Counted from the first letter of the stretch, positions 52,198 through 60,971 are shown. The stretch: 64,000 nucleotides of DNA from Streptomyces canus (GCF_001514145.1 NZ_KQ948658.1:514818-578817), one strand, 5' to 3'. A program made the numbers and translations. Notes: generated by a model not told the origin, from the sequence alone.

Positions 52198-53037
52198 TCA
52201 AGATGCCATCGGGATCCGGGGGACGACAATGTCCAGCGGGCCGTCCGGAACCGCGACCGCGTCCTGGCTCCAGCCCCAGATCGAACAGACCTTGCGCAGC
52301 GGGTCGCTGTAGCCGTCCCTGCCGTGCAACACCCGGTAGTTGTCAATGCAGATCATCTCGCCCGGGCCCACTCGGAACATCGGCCCGCTGTCACGGGCTG
52401 CGACGACCGCGTCCTGCCAGGCGCGCACATACGTCCAGTGCTCCGGCTCCAACGGGCCCTCGACCGGAGCGAGATAGGGATGGTGACGGCCCTGGAAGCG
52501 GCCCGACGGGGTCTGCCGGACGATCGGCGAGAAGCTGCCCTGCGGGTAGTTGGGCTCGGAGTGGTCGATGTCGACAGTGCGGCAGAAATCGGCAAGCGCG
52601 GCACTGCCGGGATCGGCGGCCAGCAGGTCCAGCAGCCGGGAGGTGTCGATCAGGAAGGAGTCGCCGCCGCTGGCCGCGGGCCGCTCGCACCACAGGAACA
52701 GATGGTCGGGGGCGTAGTCACCGAAAGCGAAGCCGTCGTTGTGGGCGACCATCCGCTCCTCGGTCGAGTCGGCGGCGTCGCGTTTGCGGCCGCGCCTGTC
52801 GGCGGGCTGCGCCTTCATCTTCATCGCCTCTACCCGGGCGCCCTCCTTCGTCGCCTCGAACTGGGTACCGCAACGCACAGCCCGGTCCCCCATGATCGCG
52901 CGGCCCATCGCGACCGCCTTCTCCTCGTCCGCCAGCCCGGTCATAATGGCCGCGCCCTCGGCGGCGAGCACCTCTGCCGCCTCCTGTGGGCCGGTTACTC
53001 TGCGCGGGATGAAACTTGCGGTGCTGACGTCCGACAC
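52198..53037 (-). CDS. TauD/TfdA-family Fe(II)/2-oxoglutarate dioxygenase
   Basis: The 279-residue enzyme has the iron facial triad MVAHNDGFAFG (His-x-Asp) near residue 122 and NYRVLHGRDGY (distal His) near residue 245, with the Arg of SDPLRKVCSIWG likely binding 2-oxoglutarate. Family members hydroxylate and release small groups from sulfonates, phenoxyacids or amino acids. GTG at 53037 (VSDVSTASF) was chosen; upstream codons overlap the operator. It begins 33 bp from the palindromic TetR-type operator at 53070. Confidence 0.83.
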   Translation of the reverse strand: MSDVSTASFIPRRVTGPQEAAEVLAAEGAAIMTGLADEEKAVAMGRAIMGDRAVRCGTQFEATKEGARVEAMKMKAQPADRRGRKRDAADSTEERMVAHNDGFAFGDYAPDHLFLWCERPAASGGDSFLIDTSRLLDLLAADPGSAALADFCRTVDIDHSEPNYPQGSFSPIVRQTPSGRFQGRHHPYLAPVEGPLEPEHWTYVRAWQDAVVAARDSGPMFRVGPGEMICIDNYRVLHGRDGYSDPLRKVCSIWGWSQDAVAVPDGPLDIVVPRIPMAS

Positions 53038-53069
53038 GGCGCCTCCTGAAGCCCGCGAAACCAAGCCTG

Positions 53070-53089
53070 ATTGAACCAACCGGTTCAAT
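53070..53089. promoter_or_regulatory. TetR-type palindromic operator
   Basis: Perfect 8-bp arms ATTGAACC and GGTTCAAT with a 4-bp centre, between the dioxygenase gene and the divergent truncated TetR gene. TTGAACC half-sites of this form are common for TetR regulators that control divergent genes. Confidence 0.7.
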
Positions 53090-53168
53090 GAGAGTAGAAG
53101 CCCCATGTTTCACCGAAGTCACGCACCCGCGTGCTTTGAGTTGCCCACGCGGACCGAGCTGTACCGAG

Positions 53169-53560
53169 ATGTGTGCAGTCCACGGACTGTCCCGGGTTGG
53201 GCACCCGGCAGCCACCGAGGTGCGTCGCAGGCTCATCGTCGAGGCGGCGGTCCCGCTGATCGCAGAGCGAGGCTACGCCTCGGTCGGGGTCCGGGACGTC
53301 GCCGCCGCGGCCGGGGTGTCCGTCGGCACGGTCAGCTGCCACTTAGGCAGCGTGCAGGAGATCCTCTCCGAGGCGATGGTGCTGCAGATCGAGCGGTACT
53401 ACACGGGTCTGAGCGAGGCCGCGGACCGGGCCACCAGCGGGGCGGAGGGGCTGCGGCTGCTGGTCGACGCGTTGTTCACCGAGGACACCGACCGGCACTG
53501 GCGGATGTGGTTCGAGTACTGGAACGTCGGCGAGCACCACCCGGACCCGGCGTTCCGGGC
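53169..53560 (+). pseudogene. TetR-family regulator, truncated
   Basis: The N-terminal two thirds of a TetR protein: EVRRRLIVEAAVPLIAERGY, helix-turn-helix VRDVAAAAGVSVGTVSCHLG, and part of the ligand domain up to WFEYWNVGEHHPDPAFRA. The usual YHHFG-like motif reads CHLGS. At about 53558 homology breaks into a carbohydrate-binding gene fragment in another frame, so the C-terminal dimerisation helices are lost. Its DNA-binding domain might still be made. Confidence 0.75.
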
Positions 53561-54178
53561 TCCAAGTTCACGATCACCGGTTCTCACTTCGGCGAGACCC
53601 ACGGCCTGAGCACCGTGTACTTCGGAGGGATCCACGCCGACATCGCCGGCTGGTCCGACACCAGCATCAGCGCGTACGTTCCGGACGAACTCCCGTCGGA
53701 CACCTACAAGGTGTCGGTGAACGGAGCCGGCGGGCAGTCCGCAGGCGACTCCACGTTCACCGTCAACGGCCTGGGCACTGCGCTTTCGAAGACCGGCTGG
53801 ACCGCGAAGGCGTCGAAGCTCAGCCCGTACGCCACCGATGTGCTCGCGAACATGATCGACGATGACACCGACACCCGCTACAGCTCCGGAACCGGGCAGG
53901 AATCTGGCCAGTGGGTGGAAGTGGACATGGGTAAAGCGCAGACCTTCAACACCATCGCCCTGGATTCGGGCAGTGGTACCGGTGACTACGCGCGAGGCGC
54001 GGACGTGTTCGTGTCATCGAATGGCACGAAATGGACCGAGGTTGCCGCCCTCCGCTCCGACGGCCAGCAAATCGAGGCCGTGACCTTCGCGCCGCAGACG
54101 GCGCGCTACGTCAAGGTGGTCAACACCGGCAGCGCCGGCAACTGGTGATCGATCGCCGAGTTCAACGCATACGACTGA
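53555..54178 (+). pseudogene. 3' fragment of a secreted glycosidase: IPT/TIG plus F5/8-type (CBM32-like) domains
   Basis: The frame carries an IPT/TIG domain (SKFTITGSHFGETHGLSTVY onward) and then a discoidin-type binding domain (WTAKASKLSPYATDVLANMI, DDDTDTRYSSG, QWVEVDMGKAQTFNTIALDS). A TGA at 54146 replaces the Trp codon expected in SAGNWWSIAEFNAYD, whose remainder continues in frame to 54178. The catalytic part is absent, replaced by the TetR 5' part. A hairpin at 54198 follows. Confidence 0.75.
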
Positions 54179-54197
54179 GCACCTAAAGCGCGCTCCC

Positions 54198-54227
54198 ACG
54201 CCCGGGTCAGCTCGCTGGCCCGGGCGT
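54198..54227. terminator. Hairpin after the carbohydrate-binding fragment
   Basis: Nine-bp GC-rich arms (54198-54206 with 54219-54227) and a 12-nt loop, 20 bp after the fragment's final stop; probably the terminator of the original glycosidase gene. Confidence 0.6.
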
Positions 54228-54285
54228 AGGGCTGCATCAAGTCCTGCGGCCCGGGGCATAGCCCGAGACAGAGCATCTGCGCGTT

Positions 54286-54700
54286 GGAAGGTGAATCCGC
54301 TGCGGGTGAGCTGGAGAGACGCTCCCGAGCTGGGCGATCGTCTCGATACCCGGCCGGGCCTGTCCCTCCGGGACGCGTTCCGGACGCAGGTTGGACACAA
54401 GGATCGGAAAAGACTGACAAGGGCCGAGAAGGGCTGAGCCGCCAAATGGCGTCTGACCTGGTAAAACGGCCAAGATGAGCATGGATCGACAAGGGCCGTC
54501 AAGATCCCCAATGGACTCATAATCCGCCGGCCGTGGGTTCGAGTCCCACCCGCCCCGCTTGCGTAGCCATCTGACCTGCGGAAACGTTCATTTTGTCCTA
54601 TCGGATCGTCAACTTCGCCTGGACGGACTGAATCCGCTGCTCGCGAGTTCGACGGTGTTGCCACCAAAGAGCGTCCGAACTGCTCTGACCTGCACAGATG
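54286..54700 (+). repeat. att-like repeat C with tRNA(CAU) 3'-half core
   Basis: The core 54513-54558 (46 bp) has the same CTCATAA anticodon loop, T arm and acceptor tail, with G in place of A at the discriminator. Upstream flank is more diverged than in A and B but keeps CCAAGATG/CAAGATCCCCAA-like stretches. The downstream flank matches B (GACCTGCGGAAACGTTCATT) and carries 12-mers at 54570-54581 and 54684-54695, 114 bp apart, as in B. Confidence 0.75.
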
Positions 54701-54854
54701 TCTCGGCTCGCGGCCCGGGAAGTCGCCGCAGGTGGCCTCCGTGAGTGGCTGGGAAGCCCAATTCGGGACGCCGGCAGGACGCGGGGAAACGGAAGGGGTC
54801 GCTCCATCCAGGCGGAGGCGGTCACCGGCAGGTGGACCTTGGCCATGGTCAGGC

Positions 54855-55133
54855 TCACTGCCGGGTGTGCTCGTCGCCCTTGCGGTAAAGCACCAGGTGC
54901 TCGTGGAAGAGGACGCCGTCGCGGACGTCGCCGGTGGCGGTGAAGCCGGTGTCGTCGACGTAGTCGATGTGGTTGCCGGTCACGGTGTAGCTGCCGGTGT
55001 AGGCGCTCTGGCGGCTGCCGCGGGCTTCGTCGTAGCGGCCGTCGGGCAGCAGTTCCTGACGGATGTGTCCGTCGGCGGTCACCCACATCCCGACGTACGG
55101 GTGCGGGTCGCGGGGCGTGTCGTTGCTGGTCAT
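54855..55133 (-). CDS. Atu4866-domain small protein
   Basis: The 92-residue protein is a single Atu4866-type beta domain (PYVGMWVTADGHIRQELLPD, GRYDEARGSRQSAYTGSYTV, YVDDTGFTATGDV). The function of this family is not known to me; it occurs beside oxidoreductases and amidohydrolases. ATG start gives the usual family length. A homologous domain forms the C-terminus of the protein encoded divergently at 55485. Confidence 0.82.
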   Translation of the reverse strand: MTSNDTPRDPHPYVGMWVTADGHIRQELLPDGRYDEARGSRQSAYTGSYTVTGNHIDYVDDTGFTATGDVRDGVLFHEHLVLYRKGDEHTRQ

Positions 55134-55484
55134 GGCTCTACGATCGCCCCGGCGGCCGGTGGCAACCAGGCCGCCGTCTCCCCAGGTGAGGGCTTCCTGG
55201 GTGCCGCGCACCCAGCTTCGCGAGCGACTGGTCTCTTCATGCCGTGCGGCGGCGAAGCGTGCCGTCCTGGGCCTTCCCCATGGCCTCCGCGGTCGTAGGC
55301 GCCGGGACGGATCGTGGGTGCCGGACACCTGGGATAACGGCGGCCTGGTTCCGAATCCGCCGCGCGACGAACCTGGTGGTCAGGCAGCCGCTGCAGCTGC
55401 CGAACTCTCGCCTCGGACCTGAACCGGCGCGCTCGTTTCGCGCAGCGGGGACACCGATGAGGCGACTCCACCTAGGAGCACGCA
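55134..55484. other. Divergent intergenic region with duplicated motif
   Basis: About 350 bp between the two Atu4866-domain genes. The segment 55314-55351 recurs, slightly changed, at 56278-56314 before the next amidohydrolase gene (GACACCTGGG and AACGGCGGCCTGGTT-like parts shared). No gene is supported here; it should contain both promoters. Confidence 0.5.
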
Positions 55485-56240
55485 ATGACCATCACCGACA
55501 CCGGCACTGTGCGTTGGAACCCCGAGGCCCTCGACGAGATCCTCTCGAACGACGAGGGGCGGCCCATCCTGTTCACCAACGCCCGCATCCTGACGATGGA
55601 CCCGCTGATCGGGACCATGACCGACGCCGACCTTCTGTTCGTCGGCTCCCTGCTCGTGGGTGTCGGCCCGGGCATCATCACCGCCGCGGGCGACGACAAC
55701 GCCATCGTCGTCGACTGCACCGGACTGACCATCGCCCCCGCCGTCGTCGACACCGTCGCGCTGGCCGGCGGCCGTGGCCACCGCTCGGAGTACGTCGCGA
55801 CGCTGACTCCGGGCAACACCACCGACTTCCTGGTCATACCCGACGACTTCGCCGCCGACGTGCCGAGTGCCGTGGCCGCGCTCATGACCTCGCCGGAGCA
55901 GGTCCGGGCGCTCGTCGCGGCCGGCCGGCCGGTCCTGTGGGCCGGGACCGACGTCCCCGGCCGGGCCACCGCTCCCGAGGCGGGCATCCCGGCCGCCGAG
56001 GATCTGACCGGCAGCCCGCGCGTCGGCGTCTGGATCGACAGACACGACTTCCTGCACCAGGAGCTCACCGCCGACGGCCGCTACGACGAGACCCGGGGCG
56101 GGCGCCGCCACGCCTACCAGGGCCGGTACTGGATCGACGGCGACCGCATCGACTACCTGGACGACCTCGGCTTCTGGGCCTACGGAGAGTTCCAGGGCGA
56201 CGAACTCCACCACGCGGGCTACGTCATGAAGCTCGGCTGA
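55485..56240 (+). CDS. Amidohydrolase-derived N-terminal part fused to an Atu4866 domain
   Basis: The 251-residue protein starts like a TRZ/ATZ amidohydrolase (ILFTNARILTMDPLIGTMTD, then GLTIAPAVVDTVAL), but where the active family has PGFVDTHxH the metal-binding His residues are absent and most of the barrel is deleted. A short block resembling the C-terminal amidohydrolase sheet (TPGNTTDFLVIPDD) follows, and residues about 178-251 form an Atu4866 domain (VGVWIDRHDFLHQELTADGR, YDETRGGRRHAYQGRYWIDG). It cannot be a normal hydrolase. It may bind or regulate; expression seems plausible, with AGGAG upstream of ATG. Its N-terminus is related to the next gene product. Confidence 0.75.
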   Translation: MTITDTGTVRWNPEALDEILSNDEGRPILFTNARILTMDPLIGTMTDADLLFVGSLLVGVGPGIITAAGDDNAIVVDCTGLTIAPAVVDTVALAGGRGHRSEYVATLTPGNTTDFLVIPDDFAADVPSAVAALMTSPEQVRALVAAGRPVLWAGTDVPGRATAPEAGIPAAEDLTGSPRVGVWIDRHDFLHQELTADGRYDETRGGRRHAYQGRYWIDGDRIDYLDDLGFWAYGEFQGDELHHAGYVMKLG

Positions 56241-56442
56241 CCTTCCCCCCGGTCGGCGCGCTGACGGTCCCGACCCTGGGTGCGCGACACCTGGGGAAAC
56301 AGCGGCCCGGTTGCCGTAACGGGCGCGATCGAGGCTGGTGTTCGAGCAGCCTCGGCCGCCCCCGGCGACCCACCCTCACAGCCCTCTCCAGCGGACGGCC
56401 CATCTTCCCGGCCCTGTCCGCCGTACGGAAAGAAGACCTCTC

Positions 56443-57834
56443 ATGAACGTCAACGACACCACCAGTGCGGCCGTGCTCGAAGAGCTCCGGCGCCGGCCCG
56501 CCGACCGGCGGCGCATCCTGTTCACCGGCGCGACCATCGTCACCATGGACCCCGACCTCGGCGTCATCGACGCCGGCGACCTCCTCGTCGAGGGCGACAC
56601 GATCACCGCCGTCGGCCGCGCCCTCGACGCCGGTGATGCGCTGGTTGTCGACGCCGCCGGCACGATCCTGACCCCCGGTTTCGTGGACACGCACCGGCAC
56701 GCCTGGGAGGCCCAGCTGCGCCGGATCATGCCGGACGTCGACGACCTCGGCGGCTACGTCATGGCCACCCTGGCCGGCTACGCCACCGTCTACCGGCCCG
56801 AGGACATGTACATCGGCACCAGACTGGCAGCCCTGACCGCGATCGACAGCGGCATCACGACCATGCTCGACTTCTCCCACAACTCCCGCACCCGCGAACA
56901 CTCCGACGCCGCCATCGAGGCCCTCGTCGACACCGGCATCCGCGGCGTGCACGCCTCCATGGGCCCGCACTTCGGCGACTGGGACCGGCAGTGGCCCGGC
57001 GACCTCACCCGCGTCAAGGGGCAGTACTTCAGCAGCGACGACCAGCTGCTCACGCTGCGTCTGGCGACCCTGGCCACCGACGAGATCGCCGGACCGGCCC
57101 TCGCCTACGGCCCCGAACTCGCCCGCGTCGCCAAGGAGTTGGGCATCGGAGTGAGCGTGGACGCCGTCTTCGGCACGTCCGGCTCCGAGGCGGTCCTGCG
57201 CTGGGCCAAGGACGGCGTCCTCGGCCCCGACGTCACCCTCATCCACTCCACCGGACTGACGTCCGAGGCATGGAAGGCGATGGGGGAGACCGGCACCACG
57301 GTCGCCCTGGCCCCCACGTCCGACGCACAGATCGGCCTGGAGACCGCCATCCCCGCCGTCGACGAGGCCCTGTCCGTCGGCATCCGCCCCGGACTGAGCA
57401 TCGACGTCGAAGTCGCCCTGGCCAGCGACATGTTCACCCAGATGCGGGCCCTGCACGCCATCCAGCGGATGCGCGCGGTCAACGCCGCCTACGGCACCGA
57501 CCAGCAGCCCTCTCGCATCACCACCCACGATGTCCTCGACTTCGCCACCCTCCAGGGCGCCCGCACCAACGGCCTGGCCGCCGTCACCGGCTCACTCACC
57601 CCGGGCAAGAAGGCCGACCTGCTGGTCATCCAGGCCGAAGATCTCAACAACATGCCCCTCAACGACCCCATCGGCACGATCGTGCTCGGCTCCGACGCCC
57701 GCAACATCAGTGCCGTCCTTGTCGACGGCGAGCCCCGCAAGTGGGACGGACAGGTCCTCGACGTCGACCTGACGGCCCTGCGCAGCGAGGTGCACGCCTC
57801 ACGCGAGTACGTGCTCAACACTCCCGCCGCTTGA
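56443..57834 (+). CDS. Amidohydrolase of the TRZ/ATZ type
   Basis: The 463-residue metal-dependent hydrolase has FVDTHRHAWEAQLRRI (metal His-x-His) near residue 85, GVHASMGPHFGDWDRQ mid-protein, TLIHSTGL with a metal His near residue 265, and LSIDVEVALASDMF with the metal Asp near residue 325. The family deaminates or dechlorinates heterocycles (guanine, S-adenosylhomocysteine, triazines, hydantoins). GAAAGAAGACC precedes the ATG. It probably acts with the preceding fusion protein, a paralogue of its N-terminus. Confidence 0.88.
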   Translation: MNVNDTTSAAVLEELRRRPADRRRILFTGATIVTMDPDLGVIDAGDLLVEGDTITAVGRALDAGDALVVDAAGTILTPGFVDTHRHAWEAQLRRIMPDVDDLGGYVMATLAGYATVYRPEDMYIGTRLAALTAIDSGITTMLDFSHNSRTREHSDAAIEALVDTGIRGVHASMGPHFGDWDRQWPGDLTRVKGQYFSSDDQLLTLRLATLATDEIAGPALAYGPELARVAKELGIGVSVDAVFGTSGSEAVLRWAKDGVLGPDVTLIHSTGLTSEAWKAMGETGTTVALAPTSDAQIGLETAIPAVDEALSVGIRPGLSIDVEVALASDMFTQMRALHAIQRMRAVNAAYGTDQQPSRITTHDVLDFATLQGARTNGLAAVTGSLTPGKKADLLVIQAEDLNNMPLNDPIGTIVLGSDARNISAVLVDGEPRKWDGQVLDVDLTALRSEVHASREYVLNTPAA

Positions 57835-57972
57835 GCGCCCCTCCCCTCAACGTCCCCCGACCGTCCCTCCACGGCCGGGGGCACCCATCGCATCCCTGTG
57901 ACGCTCATCAGCCGATCGGGCCGCGCGCAGACACACGGGGCGGCAACCAGACGCCCCTCGCCTGGAGTTCCC

Positions 57973-58353
57973 ATGTCCCACCCCGCTCCCACCCATTCCC
58001 CCCGGCACACAGCCGGGACCAGCACACCGGACCAACCACCGACCTGGGCGCCCGCCGCCCCGACCATCGCCCTGCTGACCGCACTCGGCGTCCTGATGGT
58101 CGGCCAGATGTACACCGTGCTGGCCCTGCTGCACCCCATGGCCACCGCACTGGGCACCACACCGGAGCAGGTCACCTGGGCCGCGACGGCGTTCGGCTTC
58201 GCCTACGCCGGTGGATTCCTCCTCGCCGGTCCCCTCTCGGACCGCTACGGATCGCGTGCCGTGATCACCGCCGGGCTCGTGGCCGCCACCGCGGCCACTC
58301 TGGCCGTCAGCGTCGCCCCGACCTGCCCACGGTGCTGCTGCACAGTGTGCTGA
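57973..58353 (+). pseudogene. MFS transporter, truncated after three helices
   Basis: An N-terminal start with helices APTIALLTALGVLMVGQMYT and FGFAYAGGFLLAGPLSDRYG (MFS motif A) and a third helix, then the frame ends in a Cys-rich nonsense tail (APTCPRCCCTVC). A roughly 150-bp segment whose minus strand reads ATAFWEVTSYLLNDPGHMQE follows, of unknown origin. The fragment cannot transport. Confidence 0.65.
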
Positions 58354-58536
58354 GCGTCGCCACTCCGTCCCTCGCCTATCTGCCCGCCGAACTCCTGCAT
58401 GTGTCCGGGGTCGTTGAGCAGGTAGCTGGTCACTTCCCAGAAGGCGGTGGCCTGGAGGCGGGCGTCGGACCCGATGACGCGGGCCGAACCGGGCGGTGAC
58501 CAGGCCGCAGGTGACGACGGCGAGGGACACGTTGTC

Positions 58537-58944
58537 GGGCAACGCGACGCCGTCGTGTTCATCACGGCCGTCGTCATCGTCGTCACCCGCACACTCCTCG
58601 GCCCCACACTGCCGGCCGTCGTCCGCCGCGCCCGCTTCCCCCAGATCGAGGACAAGACCGCGGAACTCGCCCTCACCCGCTGCCACATGAGCAGTGCCGC
58701 ACTGCGCGCCCTCCCCGAGCTGGGACGGCAGTTCGGTATCCCCGAAGCGGACACCCTGCGCATGGTCCAGGACATCGAAGACCGTATGGCCCCCGCGCCC
58801 GCCACCGCGCGCCGCCAAGAGGACATGCGACAACTCGAACTCGCCCTGGTCCAGGTCAAGCACAAGACGCTGACCGACCTGCGCGACACCGGCCGAATCG
58901 ACGACATCGTCTGGCAAGGAAGACGAACTACCCAACGGCAGTGA
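58537..58944 (+). pseudogene. Cation:proton antiporter (NhaP-type) C-terminal remnant
   Basis: The frame GQRDAVVFITAVVIVVTRTL, then LRALPELGRQFGIPEADTLR and ending DLRDTGRIDDIVWQGRRTTQ, resembles the last helix and cytoplasmic tail of NhaP-type Na+/H+ antiporters. The 12-helix transport domain is missing; the 5' side joins unrelated sequence. Confidence 0.6.
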
Positions 58945-59091
58945 CGTCCCTGGACGACCCCGCCAACTCCTAGAAGAGCAACGGTGGAGCCCATGCGGCT
59001 CAGAGATCGGTCCTTTCCCGTGCCGCGCATCCGTCTACGCTCGCAGCCTCAGCCGATCACCCCGGCCGCCTGAAAGGTGCCTGCCACATTC

Positions 59092-59856
59092 ATGCAGACG
59101 CAGACAACGAGCCATCCACGCGGGCGTGCACCGCTGTTCATACGGTCCGCTGCCCTGGCGACAGCGGCGGTCCTGCTCGGCGCCTGCGGGGAGGCCGGTG
59201 CAGGGGCACCTCCCCATCCCACGGGCAGCCCCTCGGTCCCCTCGTGCGTGACAGCATCTGGCGATCTGCTGGCCGACATCGACGGCGACGGCCTCACCGA
59301 CCGCGTCTCCGACCCCTCCCACACTGGTGATCAACTCACCGTCGCGTTCGGCGAGAAGGCCGGGTACGGGACTCCGGTGGGGGTGAGGAAGCTGGTCGGC
59401 TCGTCCGGCAGCGACGAGAAGGACGTGCTGGCCACCGTGGCCGACTTCGACGGCGACGGGTGGAGCGACCTGGTGGTTGTGGCCACTGGACAGAACCAGG
59501 GAGACGACGCGATCGAGCCGACCGTGGACGAGCTGATCTCGGGTCCCTTCTCGGCCTCCGGCAGGGGACAGCACATACGGCAACTCGACCTCGGCGAGAC
59601 GCGCGGCATCGCCGTGGCCGACTACGATCACGACCCGTACCCCGACCTGGCGGTGTTCTCCTACGCAGGCGACGGCGTCTATCAAACGGAAGCGCGCCTC
59701 GGCGATAAGGACACAGGACTCGCCGACGGCACCGCCGACACCAGCAGGCACCGCGTCTACGCGGACCAGACTGACGACCAGACCCCGAGCAACATGCCCA
59801 AATCCGGCCTGCGCACCTTCTACCCGCAGTGCCCGAAGGCCGGTAACCAGGGCTGA
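59092..59856 (+). CDS. FG-GAP/VCBS-repeat lipoprotein
   Basis: The 254-residue exported protein has a basic start and lipobox (AVLLGACGEAG), a Pro-rich spacer, and at least three FG-GAP-like calcium loops (DIDGDGLTDRVSD, DFDGDGWSDLVVV, DYDHDPYPDLAVF), enough for part of a beta-propeller. It is cell-surface anchored; function is unknown, possibly binding or structural. ATG at 59092 was preferred over one five codons upstream. Confidence 0.75.
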   Translation: MQTQTTSHPRGRAPLFIRSAALATAAVLLGACGEAGAGAPPHPTGSPSVPSCVTASGDLLADIDGDGLTDRVSDPSHTGDQLTVAFGEKAGYGTPVGVRKLVGSSGSDEKDVLATVADFDGDGWSDLVVVATGQNQGDDAIEPTVDELISGPFSASGRGQHIRQLDLGETRGIAVADYDHDPYPDLAVFSYAGDGVYQTEARLGDKDTGLADGTADTSRHRVYADQTDDQTPSNMPKSGLRTFYPQCPKAGNQG

Positions 59857-60051
59857 ACCGGTGCCTGCGCCGGTGCGCGAGGGGGTGGCCCCTCCCTGGC
59901 AGGCATGGTCCTCCGGCTCCCTTCCCCGTCCTGCCCGACGTCCGCACGGCACCCGACAGCCAGCCGTGACCACATCTGTGCCGGACCGCTGAGACTCGGA
60001 GGAGCGTCGGCAGCTCTCCAGTCGCCCGTCTCCGCCATGACGGGACGGACG

Positions 60052-60831
60052 TCAGATGGCCTGGGCGGTGGGCATGATGGTGATCTCGGTGAGGTTGACG
60101 TGGCGGGGGACGGCGGCCATGAAGGCGACGGTCTCCGCGATGTCGGCGGACTGCAGGCAGTCGATGTCGTGGATGAGGTCGGCCATCAGCTTGGAGGCGT
60201 CCGGGTCGGTGACGTGGTCGGGCAGTTCCGTCTCGACCATGCCGGGCTCGATGGTGGCCACGCGGACCATCTTCGGGCCGAGTTCGACGCGGAGCAGCCG
60301 GGTGAGGTGGCTGATGTACGCCTTGGTGCCGGAGTAGATGGAGAACTTCTCCAGGATGCGGGTGGCCGCGATGGACGAGGTGTTGATCAGGTCGGCGGGC
60401 CTGCCCTGGGCGGTGGACTCCGTCAGGTGCGGGAGGAACGCGGCAATCACGTTCATCAGGCCGCTGATGTTGAGGTCGATCTGGCGCTGCCATTCGTCGA
60501 CCTTGAGTTCCTCGATGCCGGAGATGAGCTGAACGCCGGCGTTGTTGAACACGAGGTCGGCCTTGCCGAAGCGGGCGGCGACCTGGTCGGCGGCGCTCTG
60601 GACGGCGGCGCGGTCGGTGACGTCGACGGCCAGGGCGAGCGCGGTGCCGCCGGCGGCCTCGATGGCCTTGACGACACCGTCGAGCTTGTCCTTGCGGCGG
60701 GCGAGCACGACCACGGTGGCGCCGAGTTCGGCCAGGCGCTCGGCGGTGACGGCGCCCATGCCGCTGGAGGCGCCGGAGACGACGGCGACACGACCGGCCA
60801 GGGGCGTGCCGGTGAGCAGAGCAGCGGACAT
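60052..60831 (-). CDS. SDR-family oxidoreductase
   Basis: A 259-residue classical short-chain dehydrogenase: SGASSGMGAVTAERLAELG near residue 18, NNAGVQLISG near residue 95, catalytic Ser in NTSSIAATRIL and Tyr-x3-Lys in IYSGTKAYISH near residue 165. It resembles YdfG/serine-dehydrogenase-like proteins of unassigned substrate. ATG at 60831 is preceded by GTG in frame. It lies 140 bp after another SDR on the same strand. Confidence 0.85.
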   Translation of the reverse strand: MSAALLTGTPLAGRVAVVSGASSGMGAVTAERLAELGATVVVLARRKDKLDGVVKAIEAAGGTALALAVDVTDRAAVQSAADQVAARFGKADLVFNNAGVQLISGIEELKVDEWQRQIDLNISGLMNVIAAFLPHLTESTAQGRPADLINTSSIAATRILEKFSIYSGTKAYISHLTRLLRVELGPKMVRVATIEPGMVETELPDHVTDPDASKLMADLIHDIDCLQSADIAETVAFMAAVPRHVNLTEITIMPTAQAI

Positions 60832-60971
60832 CACAAAACCTCAATCTCTTCGATCGGAAGGCTCGGAGGTGGGGAGAGTCGGTGCGGTGCCCGGCCGGCC
60901 AGGTGTTTCCGACCGGCCGGGCTGCTTGAGAGGGCTGCGGGCGCCCGAAGGCGAGGGCGCCCGGAGGTGTG

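Noticed and set aside
58353..58500. Minus-strand segment ATAFWEVTSYLLNDPGHMQE as a gene
   Set aside because: Looks like coding sequence but is only about 45 codons, without start or stop in context; I could not assign a family.
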